The notes: a model not told the origin generated them from the sequence alone. DNA of 6,469 nucleotides from an uncultured Christensenellaceae bacterium (GCA_934555865.1 CAKTFI010000058.1:1-6469); one strand, 5' to 3'. Shown: positions 1 through 6,169, counted from the stretch's first letter. Numbers and translations are program-made.

Positions 1-1055
1 GTTGCGGCATGTGCGCGCGCGTCTGCCCCTACAGCGCGATCACCAAAAACACGCGCCCGTGCGAGAATGCCTGTAAGGTGGGGGCGATCCACATGAGCCG
101 CGATTCCGAGACCAAGGAAGCCGTGATCGACGAGGAAAAGTGTATTTCCTGCGGGGCGTGCGTGTATCAGTGCCCGTTCGGCGCGATCACGGACAAGTCC
201 TATATTCTGGAAGTGATCCGCATGCTGCGGCAGAGTGTGGAGCAAAACGGCCCGCGGGTTTATGCCATCGTCGCGCCCTCCATTTCGGGGCAGTTTCGCT
301 ATGCCAAGCTGGGGCAGGTCGTCTCGGGCATCCGCGCGCTGGGCTTTGCCGGCGTGATGGAGGTCGCGCTCGGAGCGGACCTGGTGGCCAAGGAGGAGGC
401 GGCGGAATGGGCGGAAAAGAAGTTTCTCACCACCTCTTGCTGCCCCGCGTTTGTGGAGTATATCAAAAAGCAGTTCCCCGCGATGGCGGAGCATATTTCC
501 ACAAACCCCTCACCCATGGCGCGCATCGCGCGGCTTATAAAGGAACGCGAGCCGGAGGCCAAGGTCGTATTCATCGGCCCGTGCACAGCCAAGAAGATGG
601 AGGTGCGCCGCGAAGAGGTGCGGCCGTATGTGGACAGCGCGATCACTTTTGAGGAATTGCAGGCGCTGTTTGCCAGCCGGGACCTGGACATCCCCGCGAT
701 GGAGGAGATGCCGCTGGAAAACGCCTCCTACTTCGGGCGCATCTTTGCGCGGAGCGGCGGCGTGAGCGCGGCGGTGCAGGAGGCGATCGCCGAGCAGGAC
801 ATGGAGGGGCCGGAATTCCGCCCGCTCGCCTGCGACGGGATCGAGGAATGCCGCACGGCGCTCTTGAAGGCCTCCAAGGGTATCTTGCCGGAGAATTTCA
901 TCGAAGGCATGGCCTGCATGGGCGGCTGTATCGGCGGCGCGGGATGCCTGACGCACGGGGCGAAGAACAAGATGGAAGTAGACAAATACGGCCGGGCGTC
1001 CTCCAAAAAGACCATTGCCGAGGCGGTGCAGCACTGCGCGGACGAAAGAAAGTGA
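1..1055 (+). CDS. Monomeric [FeFe]-hydrogenase, group B-like (5' end missing)
   Basis: This is the C-terminal 350 residues of an iron-only hydrogenase, which interconverts protons plus electrons and H2 in the cytoplasm, usually with reduced ferredoxin as electron partner. The gene is cut by the window edge; the reading frame starts at base 3. Numbering from there, Cys1, Cys4, Cys8, Cys20 and Cys24 belong to an N-terminal cysteine cluster, and Cys47, 50, 53 and 57 form a ferredoxin-type CxxCxxCxxxCP site. The three H-cluster motifs follow: TSCCPAF (144-150; Cys147 as ligand, Cys146 at the proton-relay position), GPCTAKKME (Cys194, Lys197, Glu200) and MACMGGC (Cys305, Cys309). GPC instead of MPC, and GGAGC instead of GGGQP after the last motif, are unlike the well-studied group A enzymes and suggest group B. 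A strong terminator follows directly, so this gene ends its transcript. The enzyme class is near certain; the subgroup and physiological direction are inference. Confidence 0.93.
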   Translation, partial: CGMCARVCPYSAITKNTRPCENACKVGAIHMSRDSETKEAVIDEEKCISCGACVYQCPFGAITDKSYILEVIRMLRQSVEQNGPRVYAIVAPSISGQFRYAKLGQVVSGIRALGFAGVMEVALGADLVAKEEAAEWAEKKFLTTSCCPAFVEYIKKQFPAMAEHISTNPSPMARIARLIKEREPEAKVVFIGPCTAKKMEVRREEVRPYVDSAITFEELQALFASRDLDIPAMEEMPLENASYFGRIFARSGGVSAAVQEAIAEQDMEGPEFRPLACDGIEECRTALLKASKGILPENFIEGMACMGGCIGGAGCLTHGAKNKMEVDKYGRASSKKTIAEAVQHCADERK

Positions 1056-1057
1056 TG

Positions 1058-1096
1058 AAAAGCTCTGCCCCTAAGCGGGGGGCGGAGTTTTTTTGT
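1058..1096 (+). terminator. Rho-independent terminator after the hydrogenase gene
   Basis: The arms 1063-1071 (CTCTGCCCC) and 1079-1087 (GGGGCGGAG) pair over nine positions with one G-T wobble. A7-nt loop separates them and a run of eight T (1088 onward, broken by G at 1095) follows. Upstream A residues can extend the stem. It begins three bases after the stop codon. Confidence 0.93.
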
Positions 1097-1133
1097 GGGA
1101 AAAATATTTCCAGTTTTATAGGAGACGATTTTC

Positions 1134-1168
1134 TTGGATTGGCAGATTAGGCGGAAATATGATATGAT
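1134..1168 (+). promoter_or_regulatory. Predicted promoter of the first dehydrogenase gene
   Basis: TTGGCA (1139-1144) lies 18 bases before TATGAT (1163-1168), a sigma-A-like pair. The transcript would start near 1175 and give a leader of about 40 nt. An overlapping alternative, TTGGAT (1134-1139) with TATGAT (1158-1163), also has an 18-base spacer. A weak inverted repeat with GGAAA/TTTCC arms lies upstream at 1098-1111; I cannot say whether a regulator binds it. Confidence 0.65.
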
Positions 1169-1201
1169 AAAAATGTTTTGGAATCTGAAAGAATACAGGA
1201 C

Positions 1202-1208
1202 GAGGAGG
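1202..1208 (+). promoter_or_regulatory. Ribosome binding site that fixes the start at 1214
   Basis: GAGGAGG ends five bases before ATG 1214. The open frame could extend upstream to a TTG at 1178, but that codon lies almost at the predicted transcription start and has no Shine-Dalgarno sequence. Starting at 1214 also lines the N-terminus up with the downstream paralogue. Confidence 0.88.
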
Positions 1209-1213
1209 AAGAT

Positions 1214-2452
1214 ATGCAAACACAGAAAAAACAGATTGCACTCATTGGTGCGGGAAAGCTCGGCAAGGGATACCTGGCGGATCTCTTTGGCCGGGCAGGG
1301 TATGAATTGATCTTTATGGCCAGGAACCCGGCACAGGTCGCGCAGATGCGCGCGCAGGGCTATTATACCGTCGTGCTGGAGCATGAGGACGGCTCGGGCA
1401 CGGAGCAGTACCGGGTGGAGGGTTTTCAGATATGGTGCACCGAGGGACCGGAGCGGGAGGATTGCCTGCGCATTCTCTCGGAAGTGCCGATCGCATCCAT
1501 TCAGGTGTATGATAACGGCTTTGCGGCGGTCGGCAAGCTGCTGGGCGAGGCGATCGCCCGGCGGGCGGAGGCAGGTGCGCCGCCGCTCGACATCCTGTTA
1601 GTTGTCAACTACCCGTCGTCAGACAAAATTTTTGCCGACCTCATCGAGGCAGAACTACACACTGAGACGCAGCGGCGGTATTTTCATGAGCAGGTCGGGC
1701 TGATCAAGACGCTGGCCTTCCGCGGCGGCTACGCTGCGCCGGAGGAGGTGTTGCGGCAGGATCCGCAGGCGATCGGGGCGTCAGACTACCCCGATCTGCC
1801 GGTGGACGGGGAGGCTTTTCGCGGGGAATTCCCGAAGGTCGAGGGGCTGATCCCGCTGGACAACATGGACGCACGCCTCAAGGCGAAGCTGTGGACGGGC
1901 AACATGCGCGGTGGCATGCTGGGCGCGTTTGCCGGCCGCAAGGGGTATACCCTCTGCGAGCAGGCACGGGTGGATCCCGAGATCCAGGCGTTCTGCGACC
2001 TTGGGCATGACGAGGCGGTGGACGGCGTGCTGCGCTATTTCCATATGACCTATGAGGATTTCCAAAAGGGAGAACGCAAGGAATTTCCTTTGGTGGAGGG
2101 TGCCAAGGCCAAAACAACAGACACAATCGCGCGGCAGATGTTTGGTCTGCGCCGCAAACTCGGGCGGGAGGAACGGCTGGTCGGCCCGGCGATGGCCTGT
2201 GTCGAGACGGGGCGGCTCCCTTACTTTTTGGCGGCGGCGATCGCCATGGCGTTTGACTATGTGAATCCGGAAGATCCCGACTCGCTCGAAGTGTCGGCAT
2301 TTTTGAGAGAACACGGCATCCGGGAGGCAGTGCAGGAATATTGCGGCTTGCATATGGCGGATGACAAGGAGAACCTGCTTATCCAGCTGATTTGTGGGCA
2401 CTATGCAGCGCTGCATCTGCCAAAGGTTATGCAGGAAAACGCAGAAGTGTGA
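1214..2452 (+). CDS. Polyol-specific long-chain dehydrogenase, MtlD-like (copy 1)
   Basis: A 412-residue cytoplasmic oxidoreductase of the mannitol dehydrogenase superfamily. An N-terminal Rossmann fold shows GAGKLGKG (12-19), where MtlD has GAGNIGRG. VVNY with Asn132 sits where MtlD has CENM. LPVDGEAFRG parallels the MtlD WIVDxxxFKG segment. KLWTGNMRGG (Lys225, Asn230) is the catalytic helix, and RKLGREERLVGPA with a C-terminal helical region matches the MtlD C-terminal domain. Family members oxidise or reduce sugar alcohols or sugar acids with NAD(P). Three departures from MtlD stand out: no acidic residue after beta-2 (FMARN, Arg37), no VDRIVP motif, and Gly233 where the family has histidine. 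Copy 2 follows after a 166-bp gap with its own promoter, and no transporter or PTS gene is in view. Family membership is firm; mannitol 1-phosphate as substrate is doubtful, so no symbol is given. Confidence 0.85.
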   Translation: MQTQKKQIALIGAGKLGKGYLADLFGRAGYELIFMARNPAQVAQMRAQGYYTVVLEHEDGSGTEQYRVEGFQIWCTEGPEREDCLRILSEVPIASIQVYDNGFAAVGKLLGEAIARRAEAGAPPLDILLVVNYPSSDKIFADLIEAELHTETQRRYFHEQVGLIKTLAFRGGYAAPEEVLRQDPQAIGASDYPDLPVDGEAFRGEFPKVEGLIPLDNMDARLKAKLWTGNMRGGMLGAFAGRKGYTLCEQARVDPEIQAFCDLGHDEAVDGVLRYFHMTYEDFQKGERKEFPLVEGAKAKTTDTIARQMFGLRRKLGREERLVGPAMACVETGRLPYFLAAAIAMAFDYVNPEDPDSLEVSAFLREHGIREAVQEYCGLHMADDKENLLIQLICGHYAALHLPKVMQENAEV

Positions 2453-2486
2453 TTGAAAATCATAAAAGCCGTCCGTAGCATTGTTT

Positions 2487-2529
2487 CTTTTTTAAAAAAG
2501 TGGACAGAAAATCACTCGTATGATAGTAT
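2487..2529 (+). promoter_or_regulatory. Predicted promoter of the second dehydrogenase gene
   Basis: TGGACA (2501-2506) lies 17 bases before TAGTAT (2524-2529). TG at 2521-2522 makes an extended -10 element. Directly upstream is a perfect 14-bp AT palindrome, CTTTTTTAAAAAAG (2487-2500), which could act as an UP-element-like A/T tract. The expected start near 2536 gives a leader of about 83 nt. I see no GC-rich terminator between the two genes, so read-through from copy 1 is also possible. Confidence 0.7.
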
Positions 2530-2618
2530 GAATATACTTTTTAATATAAAAGGATGCATTTGGGCTTTAAACAGCAATAGGGGAGCTCCTTGGAGAAAAG
2601 AAAGGATGGAGGGAAAAT

Positions 2619-3827
2619 ATGAAACAAAAGCAAATCGCGCTCATCGGCGCCGGAAAGCTCGGCAAAGGGTATATTGCGGACCTATTTGGTCAGGCGGGGT
2701 ATGAAGTGATCTTTCTGGTGCGGCGGCAGCAGCAGGCGGAAAACCTGCGCGCGCAGGGAAAATACACCGTCTATGTGAGCCATGAGGACGGATCGGGCAT
2801 CAGTCAGAAGGAGATCTCCGGCTTTACAGCTTGGTGCAGCGAGGGGCCGGAGCGGGAAAAGTGTCTGGAAGTGCTGACACAGGTGCCGCTGGCGTCGGTG
2901 CAGATCTATGACGACGGCTTTGCCGACGCGGGCAAGCTGCTGGGCGAGGCCATCGCGCGGCGTGCGGAGCTGGAGAACCCGGGGACGCTGGATATTTTGC
3001 TGGTCGTTAACTATGCCGCACCGGACAAGATCTTTGCAAAATACATCGAGGAACAGCTGCACACGGACCGGCAGCGCGCCTATTTCCACGAACAGGTCGG
3101 GCTTGTAAAGACATTGGCCTTCCGCGGCGGCTTTACGCCGACGGAGGAACAGTTGGCGCGCGACCCGGAGGCGGTCTGCGCGTCGGACTATCCGGAGCTT
3201 CCGGTGGATCAGGATGCGTTCCGCGGCGGGATCCCGCAGGATGTGCCGGAGCTGCTCCCACTGGACAAGATGGACGCGCGCCTCAAGGCAAAGCTGTGGA
3301 CGGCGAACATGCAGGGGGGCGCGATTGGGTCGATGGGCAAGGCGCGCGGGTATCACCTGTATAACGAGGCGCAGGAGGACGCGGAAATTAAGGTATTCGG
3401 CGAGCGATGCTATGCTGAGGCGATTTTCGGTATCCGCGGCCTGTTTGGGATGAGCGAAGAGGATCTGCAGAAGGGGATCCGCAAAAAGGCAAAGCTGGCG
3501 CCGGGAGCGACTGTGCGTAAGACGACCGACAGCATCGACCGGCAGATGTTTGGCCTCAGCCGCAAGCTCGGGCGGGAGGAACGCCTGATCGGCCCGGCGA
3601 TGGCCTGTCTGCAAAGCGGCAAGCTGCCTTTCTTCCTCGCGAAGGCGGCGGCCTATGCATTCGACTTCAATAACCCGGATGACCCGAAGTCGGTGGAAGT
3701 GATCGGCTTTGTGCGGGAACACGGCATCCAAAAGGCTGTGGAAAAATACTGTGGGCTCGACCCGGCGGATGCGCAGGAAGGCATTTTGCTGCAGCTCATC
3801 TGCGGGCACTATACGGAGCTGCACTGA
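2619..3827 (+). CDS. Polyol-specific long-chain dehydrogenase, MtlD-like (copy 2)
   Basis: A 402-residue paralogue of the preceding gene, similar along its whole length, so the pair arose by tandem duplication or was acquired as a pair. The Rossmann motif GAGKLGKG is at 10-17, the CEN-equivalent asparagine is Asn131, the catalytic-helix KLWTANMQGG gives Lys225 and Asn230, and RKLGREERLIGPA marks the C-terminal domain. It shares the same departures from MtlD: FLVRR after beta-2 (Arg35, Arg36, no acid), no VDRIVP, and Gly233 in place of the histidine. The start is set by GGAGGG (2608-2613) five bases before ATG. Differences from copy 1 are spread across the protein, notably in the 250-320 region, which suggests different substrate or cofactor use rather than simple dosage. 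A terminator follows 14 bases after the stop. The substrate is unknown; a sugar phosphate or polyol is the family expectation. Confidence 0.85.
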   Translation: MKQKQIALIGAGKLGKGYIADLFGQAGYEVIFLVRRQQQAENLRAQGKYTVYVSHEDGSGISQKEISGFTAWCSEGPEREKCLEVLTQVPLASVQIYDDGFADAGKLLGEAIARRAELENPGTLDILLVVNYAAPDKIFAKYIEEQLHTDRQRAYFHEQVGLVKTLAFRGGFTPTEEQLARDPEAVCASDYPELPVDQDAFRGGIPQDVPELLPLDKMDARLKAKLWTANMQGGAIGSMGKARGYHLYNEAQEDAEIKVFGERCYAEAIFGIRGLFGMSEEDLQKGIRKKAKLAPGATVRKTTDSIDRQMFGLSRKLGREERLIGPAMACLQSGKLPFFLAKAAAYAFDFNNPDDPKSVEVIGFVREHGIQKAVEKYCGLDPADAQEGILLQLICGHYTELH

Positions 3828-3840
3828 CGATAAAAAACGG

Positions 3841-3870
3841 AAAAACCTCTCCTTTGGGAGAGGTTTTTTT
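3841..3870. terminator. Terminator usable on both strands between convergent genes
   Basis: The arms CCTCTCC (3846-3852) and GGAGAGG (3857-3863) enclose a 4-base loop. Seven T follow on the + strand (3864-3870), and five A precede (3841-3845), which read as T on the - strand. It can stop the dehydrogenase transcript and also the opposing repressor transcript, whose gene ends at 4003 with no terminator of its own visible. Confidence 0.9.
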
Positions 3871-4002
3871 GTGCCGTGTGGATACCGAAAAGAAAGTATG
3901 TGGAAAGAAAAAGGATGGATAAAACTGGATAAAGCCGATGGCGCTTGGCCTGCGGAAAAGAAAGGTGCGGATGAAATGTCTTGTGACGGCACGGCGGCGC
4001 GG

Positions 4003-4401
4003 TTAGTGTGAGGCGTTTTTTTCTTCGGTCACGATCTTTGCCATTTGGATGCTGTGTTCTAGAGAAGCGATCAGCAGTTTTTTGGTCTCGTCGTCCAGCG
4101 GGCGGCCGTCGAACAGCAGGGCAGCCTGTTCGTTTTCCAGGGTAGAGAGGATGTGATCTAGGGATTTCTGGATGTCCTGCGCCGCCTCTTTGGCAGAGTC
4201 CGCCTCCTCCCAGCCCATGACCTGCGCCTTGGAGACCCGGAAGATCTGCGAGAGCTTTTCAAGCATGCCGACGCGGGGCGTCTTCAGCCCGTTTTCCCAG
4301 GCGGACACGGCCTGATAGGAGACGCCAAGCTGTTCCGCCAGCTGCGCCTGGGTGAGGTGTCTTGCTTCTCTGAGCGATTTGATGTTGTTTGGTGTTGCCA
4401 T
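4003..4401 (-). CDS. XRE/Cro-type phage-like repressor
   Basis: A 132-residue DNA-binding protein. Residues about 6-61 form a classic XRE helix-turn-helix, with TQAQLAEQLGVS before the recognition helix SYQAVSAWENGLKTPR (28-43). The C-terminal part (about 70-132) is predicted helical and polar, with a segment LFDGRPLDDETKKLL that recalls prophage and mobile-element repressors; it probably mediates oligomerisation. There is no LexA/CI-type self-cleaving peptidase domain and no ImmA-type metallopeptidase gene in view, so the inducing signal is not evident. It faces away from the lysis-type genes, and its own promoter overlaps a palindrome, which suggests autoregulation and control of the divergent operon. 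GGGAGG (4415-4420) lies 13 bases from the ATG, rather far, but no better start is available. The HTH class is certain; its targets are inferred from layout. Confidence 0.92.
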   Translation of the reverse strand: MATPNNIKSLREARHLTQAQLAEQLGVSYQAVSAWENGLKTPRVGMLEKLSQIFRVSKAQVMGWEEADSAKEAAQDIQKSLDHILSTLENEQAALLFDGRPLDDETKKLLIASLEHSIQMAKIVTEEKNASH

Positions 4402-4441
4402 GATACTGCCAATTCCTCCCGTTCGAAAAGTTGGTACTTCC

Positions 4442-4470
4442 AGTATAGCCCTTAATGATAGTTAAGTCAA
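4442..4470 (-). promoter_or_regulatory. Promoter of the XRE repressor gene
   Basis: On the - strand TTGACT (4470-4465) is followed after exactly 17 bases by TATACT (4447-4442), close to the sigma-A consensus. The start would fall near 4435, giving a leader of about 34 nt. The -35 box lies inside the palindrome 4458-4474, so a repressor bound there would block this promoter. Confidence 0.85.
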
Positions 4471-4474
4471 CTAT
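4458..4474. promoter_or_regulatory. Probable operator, 17-bp palindrome
   Basis: ATAGTT and AACTAT are perfect 6-bp inverted arms around a 5-bp centre. Size and symmetry suit an XRE dimer. It covers the -35 box of the repressor promoter and lies about 30 bp upstream of the -35 box of the opposing promoter. Confidence 0.75.
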
Positions 4475-4501
4475 TTGTTTATGTTTTATCGCGCTGATTG
4501 C

Positions 4502-4530
4502 TTGATTTGCAACTAATAGTAGAGTAAAAT
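4502..4530 (+). promoter_or_regulatory. Promoter of the sigma-like/lysis operon, with a possible second operator
   Basis: TTGATT (4502-4507) and TAAAAT (4525-4530) have a 17-base spacer, a good sigma-A match. Inside the spacer sits ACTAATAGT (4512-4520), a palindrome with ACTA/TAGT arms that repeats the core of the arms of the 4458-4474 palindrome with a shorter centre. A repressor on both sites could shut this promoter. The leader to the ATG at 4625 is about 88 nt and contains a small inverted repeat, GTTCA-AAAA-TGAAC (4537-4550). Confidence 0.7.
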
Positions 4531-4624
4531 GAAGATGTTCAAAAATGAACGCGAAACCATTCGAAATTTGCTGCGGAAGTGACAAGGCGGCGGAAAAAAA
4601 CATATTTAGAAAGGGGAACTACAA

Positions 4625-5047
4625 ATGACGGAAGCGGAAGTAAGAGGGTATTTGAATCGGGCCTATCGGGCGCGAGAGATGGTCGGAAGTATGCGAGAAG
4701 AGCTGCTGCGGCTGCAGGAATTGGCGAAGCAGATCAAGGAATTTTCTGTTTCGCCCGAAAACTCTAAGCGGCTGCTGGGGCAGATCGTAGAGCGCGAGCA
4801 GAAGCAGCAGGGACGGATCGCCGAATATCTGGAAGCGGCTGAAGAGGTACAGCAGGTCGTGGAAGAGCTGGATAACCCCGATTACCGCGCGATCCTGCAT
4901 TTGCGGTACCTGAACTTTAAGACCTGGGATGAGATCGCGGATACACTCCACTTTTCCAATGTATGGATCTTTCACCTCCACAAGCGGGCACTGAGCGCGG
5001 CAGGCAGCGTGATCCAGCGGCGCGAACAGGCGGCCTGCATGGGGTAA
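4625..5047 (+). CDS. Phage-type sigma-70 region 4-like regulator (DUF1492 family)
   Basis: A 140-residue protein. Residues 1-85 are strongly helical, charged and probably coiled coil (many E, Q, R and L, with a LLRLQELAKQIKEF stretch). Residues about 85-130 form a sigma region 4-like helix-turn-helix: NPDYRAILHLRYLNFKTWDE, then IADTLHFS and the recognition helix before HLHKRAL. The KTWDEIA motif is typical of the DUF1492 family found in Firmicute prophages, where such proteins are thought to act as positive regulators of late genes. Here it would be the first gene of the operon and could activate the genes after it or elsewhere in the element. The start follows AAGGGGA (4611-4617) at 7 bases. 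The next gene begins 20 bases after the stop. Fold and family are well supported; its target promoter is not visible. Confidence 0.87.
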   Translation: MTEAEVRGYLNRAYRAREMVGSMREELLRLQELAKQIKEFSVSPENSKRLLGQIVEREQKQQGRIAEYLEAAEEVQQVVEELDNPDYRAILHLRYLNFKTWDEIADTLHFSNVWIFHLHKRALSAAGSVIQRREQAACMG

Positions 5048-5067
5048 GCAAAGAAGGAGGAAATGCA

Positions 5068-5922
5068 ATGCAGAAAATTGTGCAATATACAACCAAAAAC
5101 GAAGGGTATCAAAAGAACGGAACGCTGCATGTGAGGGGGCTCATGCTGCACAGCACGGCGACGCCGGGCATCCTGGCGAAGGAGTTCCGCGACCGGTTTG
5201 ACAAGCCCGGCCTCGGCAAGTCCGTGCACGGGTTTATCGATGACACCTGCTATGTCCAGTGCCTGCCGTATGACAAAAAGGCGGGGCATTGCCGCTATTC
5301 CGGCAACGATACGCATATCGGCATCGAGCTTTGCGAGCCGAAGGCATGGAAAACCGATGCGGCCTATTTCGCGAAGGTCTATGCCAACGCCGTGCAGGTG
5401 TTCAGCGAGCTTTGCCGGAAATTCTCCCTGACCGAGGCGGACATCCTCGACCATGCGGAGGGATACCGCCGGGGCATCGCCAGCAACCACAGCGATGTCG
5501 GCCACTGGTTCCCGCTCTTTGGCAAGAGCATGGACACCTTCCGCGCCGATGTCGGGGCGGCGCTGCGGCAGGGAACGGGCGCGGCGAAGGACGGCCGCGC
5601 AGGCGTGCGGGAGTTGCAGCGCACGCTCAACAAGGCCTATGCGGCGGGACTTGTCGAGGATGGCCTCTTCGGCAGGCGGACAGAGGCCGCTGCCCAGGCG
5701 CATTTGCTCCGGTATCGGCCGGAAAAGGCGTGGATGCGCGGCGCATATGTGCAGTGGGTGCAGGCGCGGCTACAGAGCAGGGGGTATGCGCTGGGGAGCA
5801 GCGGAGCGGACGGCATCTACGGCAAGCGCACCGCGGAGGCAGTCCGGCAGTTCCAAAAGGCGGGAAAGCTCCAGGCGGACGGGATTGTCGGGCCGAAGAC
5901 GGCGCGGGCACTCTGTGACTAG
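5068..5922 (+). CDS. N-acetylmuramoyl-L-alanine amidase with two peptidoglycan-binding repeats (endolysin)
   Basis: A 284-residue cell wall hydrolase that cleaves the bond between N-acetylmuramic acid and L-alanine of the peptide stem. Residues about 20-165 form a zinc-dependent Amidase_2 domain: LMLHST gives the zinc ligand His28, HIGIEL is the conserved core strand, DHAEG gives His129, and the ASNHSDVGHW segment supplies the third ligand, probably Asp143. Residues about 172-216 and 226-284 are two PG_binding_1-type repeats; each has the DG(L/I)(F/Y)G motif followed by (K/R)RT, and DGIVGPKT repeats the pattern at the end. There is no signal peptide, as expected for a phage endolysin that leaves the cell with a holin's help; a holin-like gene lies two genes downstream. 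AAGGAGG (5054-5060) seven bases before ATG 5068 fixes the start. The function is secure; its natural role (phage lysis or domesticated use) is open. Confidence 0.93.
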   Translation: MQKIVQYTTKNEGYQKNGTLHVRGLMLHSTATPGILAKEFRDRFDKPGLGKSVHGFIDDTCYVQCLPYDKKAGHCRYSGNDTHIGIELCEPKAWKTDAAYFAKVYANAVQVFSELCRKFSLTEADILDHAEGYRRGIASNHSDVGHWFPLFGKSMDTFRADVGAALRQGTGAAKDGRAGVRELQRTLNKAYAAGLVEDGLFGRRTEAAAQAHLLRYRPEKAWMRGAYVQWVQARLQSRGYALGSSGADGIYGKRTAEAVRQFQKAGKLQADGIVGPKTARALCD

Positions 5923-5949
5923 GCGGGAAACGGCGATCAGGAAAGGAAA

Positions 5950-6156
5950 ATGATGGGAGAAGTACGGTATTTTGTGAAAAAAGATGCGCAGGGAGAAGTG
6001 CTTGCCTTTGGCCGCGGGGGCGCGGAGGGGGAGCCGATCGAGCGGGAAGAATTTGAGCGCCTGCGCCTTGCCCTGCTGTCCTGCGTGCAGAGGGAACTGC
6101 GGCAGGAGGAAGAGGCAGACTATCGACAGATTAAACGCCGGAAAGGCATGAAATAA
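5950..6156 (+). CDS. Small charged protein of the lysis-like operon, function unknown
   Basis: A 68-residue protein that I do not recognise. The first half (VRYFVKKDAQGEVLAFGRGG) looks like a beta-rich segment. The second half (about 31-60) is a highly charged amphipathic helix rich in E and R, ending in a basic tail, KRRKGMK. It has no signal peptide or membrane segment. It starts at a doubled ATG (5950 or 5953) behind AGGAAAGG (5939-5946), 27 bases after the amidase stop. The ribosome binding site of the next gene touches its stop codon. Position between endolysin and holin-like gene, codon use like its neighbours and tight spacing support a real gene. It could be a small phage accessory protein; a regulator of the membrane protein is only a guess. 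Confidence 0.75.
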   Translation: MMGEVRYFVKKDAQGEVLAFGRGGAEGEPIEREEFERLRLALLSCVQRELRQEEEADYRQIKRRKGMK

Positions 6157-6169
6157 AGGAGAAACAAGC

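Noticed and set aside
1178..1213. TTG start extending the first dehydrogenase by 12 residues
   Set aside because: No Shine-Dalgarno precedes it, it nearly coincides with the predicted transcription start, and the paralogue begins at the position equivalent to ATG 1214.
1781..2416. A 211-codon open frame on the - strand opposite the first dehydrogenase
   Set aside because: It mirrors the antisense frame over the paralogue, as expected from conserved codon bias, and has no plausible ribosome binding site or known domain.
2487..2500. CTTTTTTAAAAAAG as a terminator after the first dehydrogenase
   Set aside because: The palindrome has no GC stem and abuts a -35 box; an A/T tract upstream of a promoter explains it better.
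2682..3992. A 436-codon open frame on the - strand opposite the second dehydrogenase
   Set aside because: It is a shadow of a GC-rich gene on the + strand: its predicted protein is rich in R, L and H without a recognisable domain, it crosses the terminator at 3841-3870, and the + strand product is a clear family member.
3871..4002. Possible attachment site marking the left edge of a prophage
   Set aside because: A left att site would need a matching copy at the right end, which is outside the window; no integrase or tRNA end is visible here.
3898..4011. A 37-codon + strand frame in the gap after the dehydrogenases
   Set aside because: Weak ribosome binding site, no upstream promoter of note, and overlap with the 3' end of the opposing repressor gene. 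The gap 3871-4002 otherwise holds only a short direct repeat of TGGATAAA (3916 and 3926).
4537..4550. GTTC...GAAC repeat as a LexA (SOS) box
   Set aside because: The Gram-positive LexA site has GAAC before GTTC with four bases between; here the order is reversed and the spacing differs.
5289..5918. A 209-codon + strand frame overlapping the amidase
   Set aside because: Low-complexity, rich in R, A and G, lying wholly inside the amidase gene, whose motifs and ribosome binding site are unambiguous.
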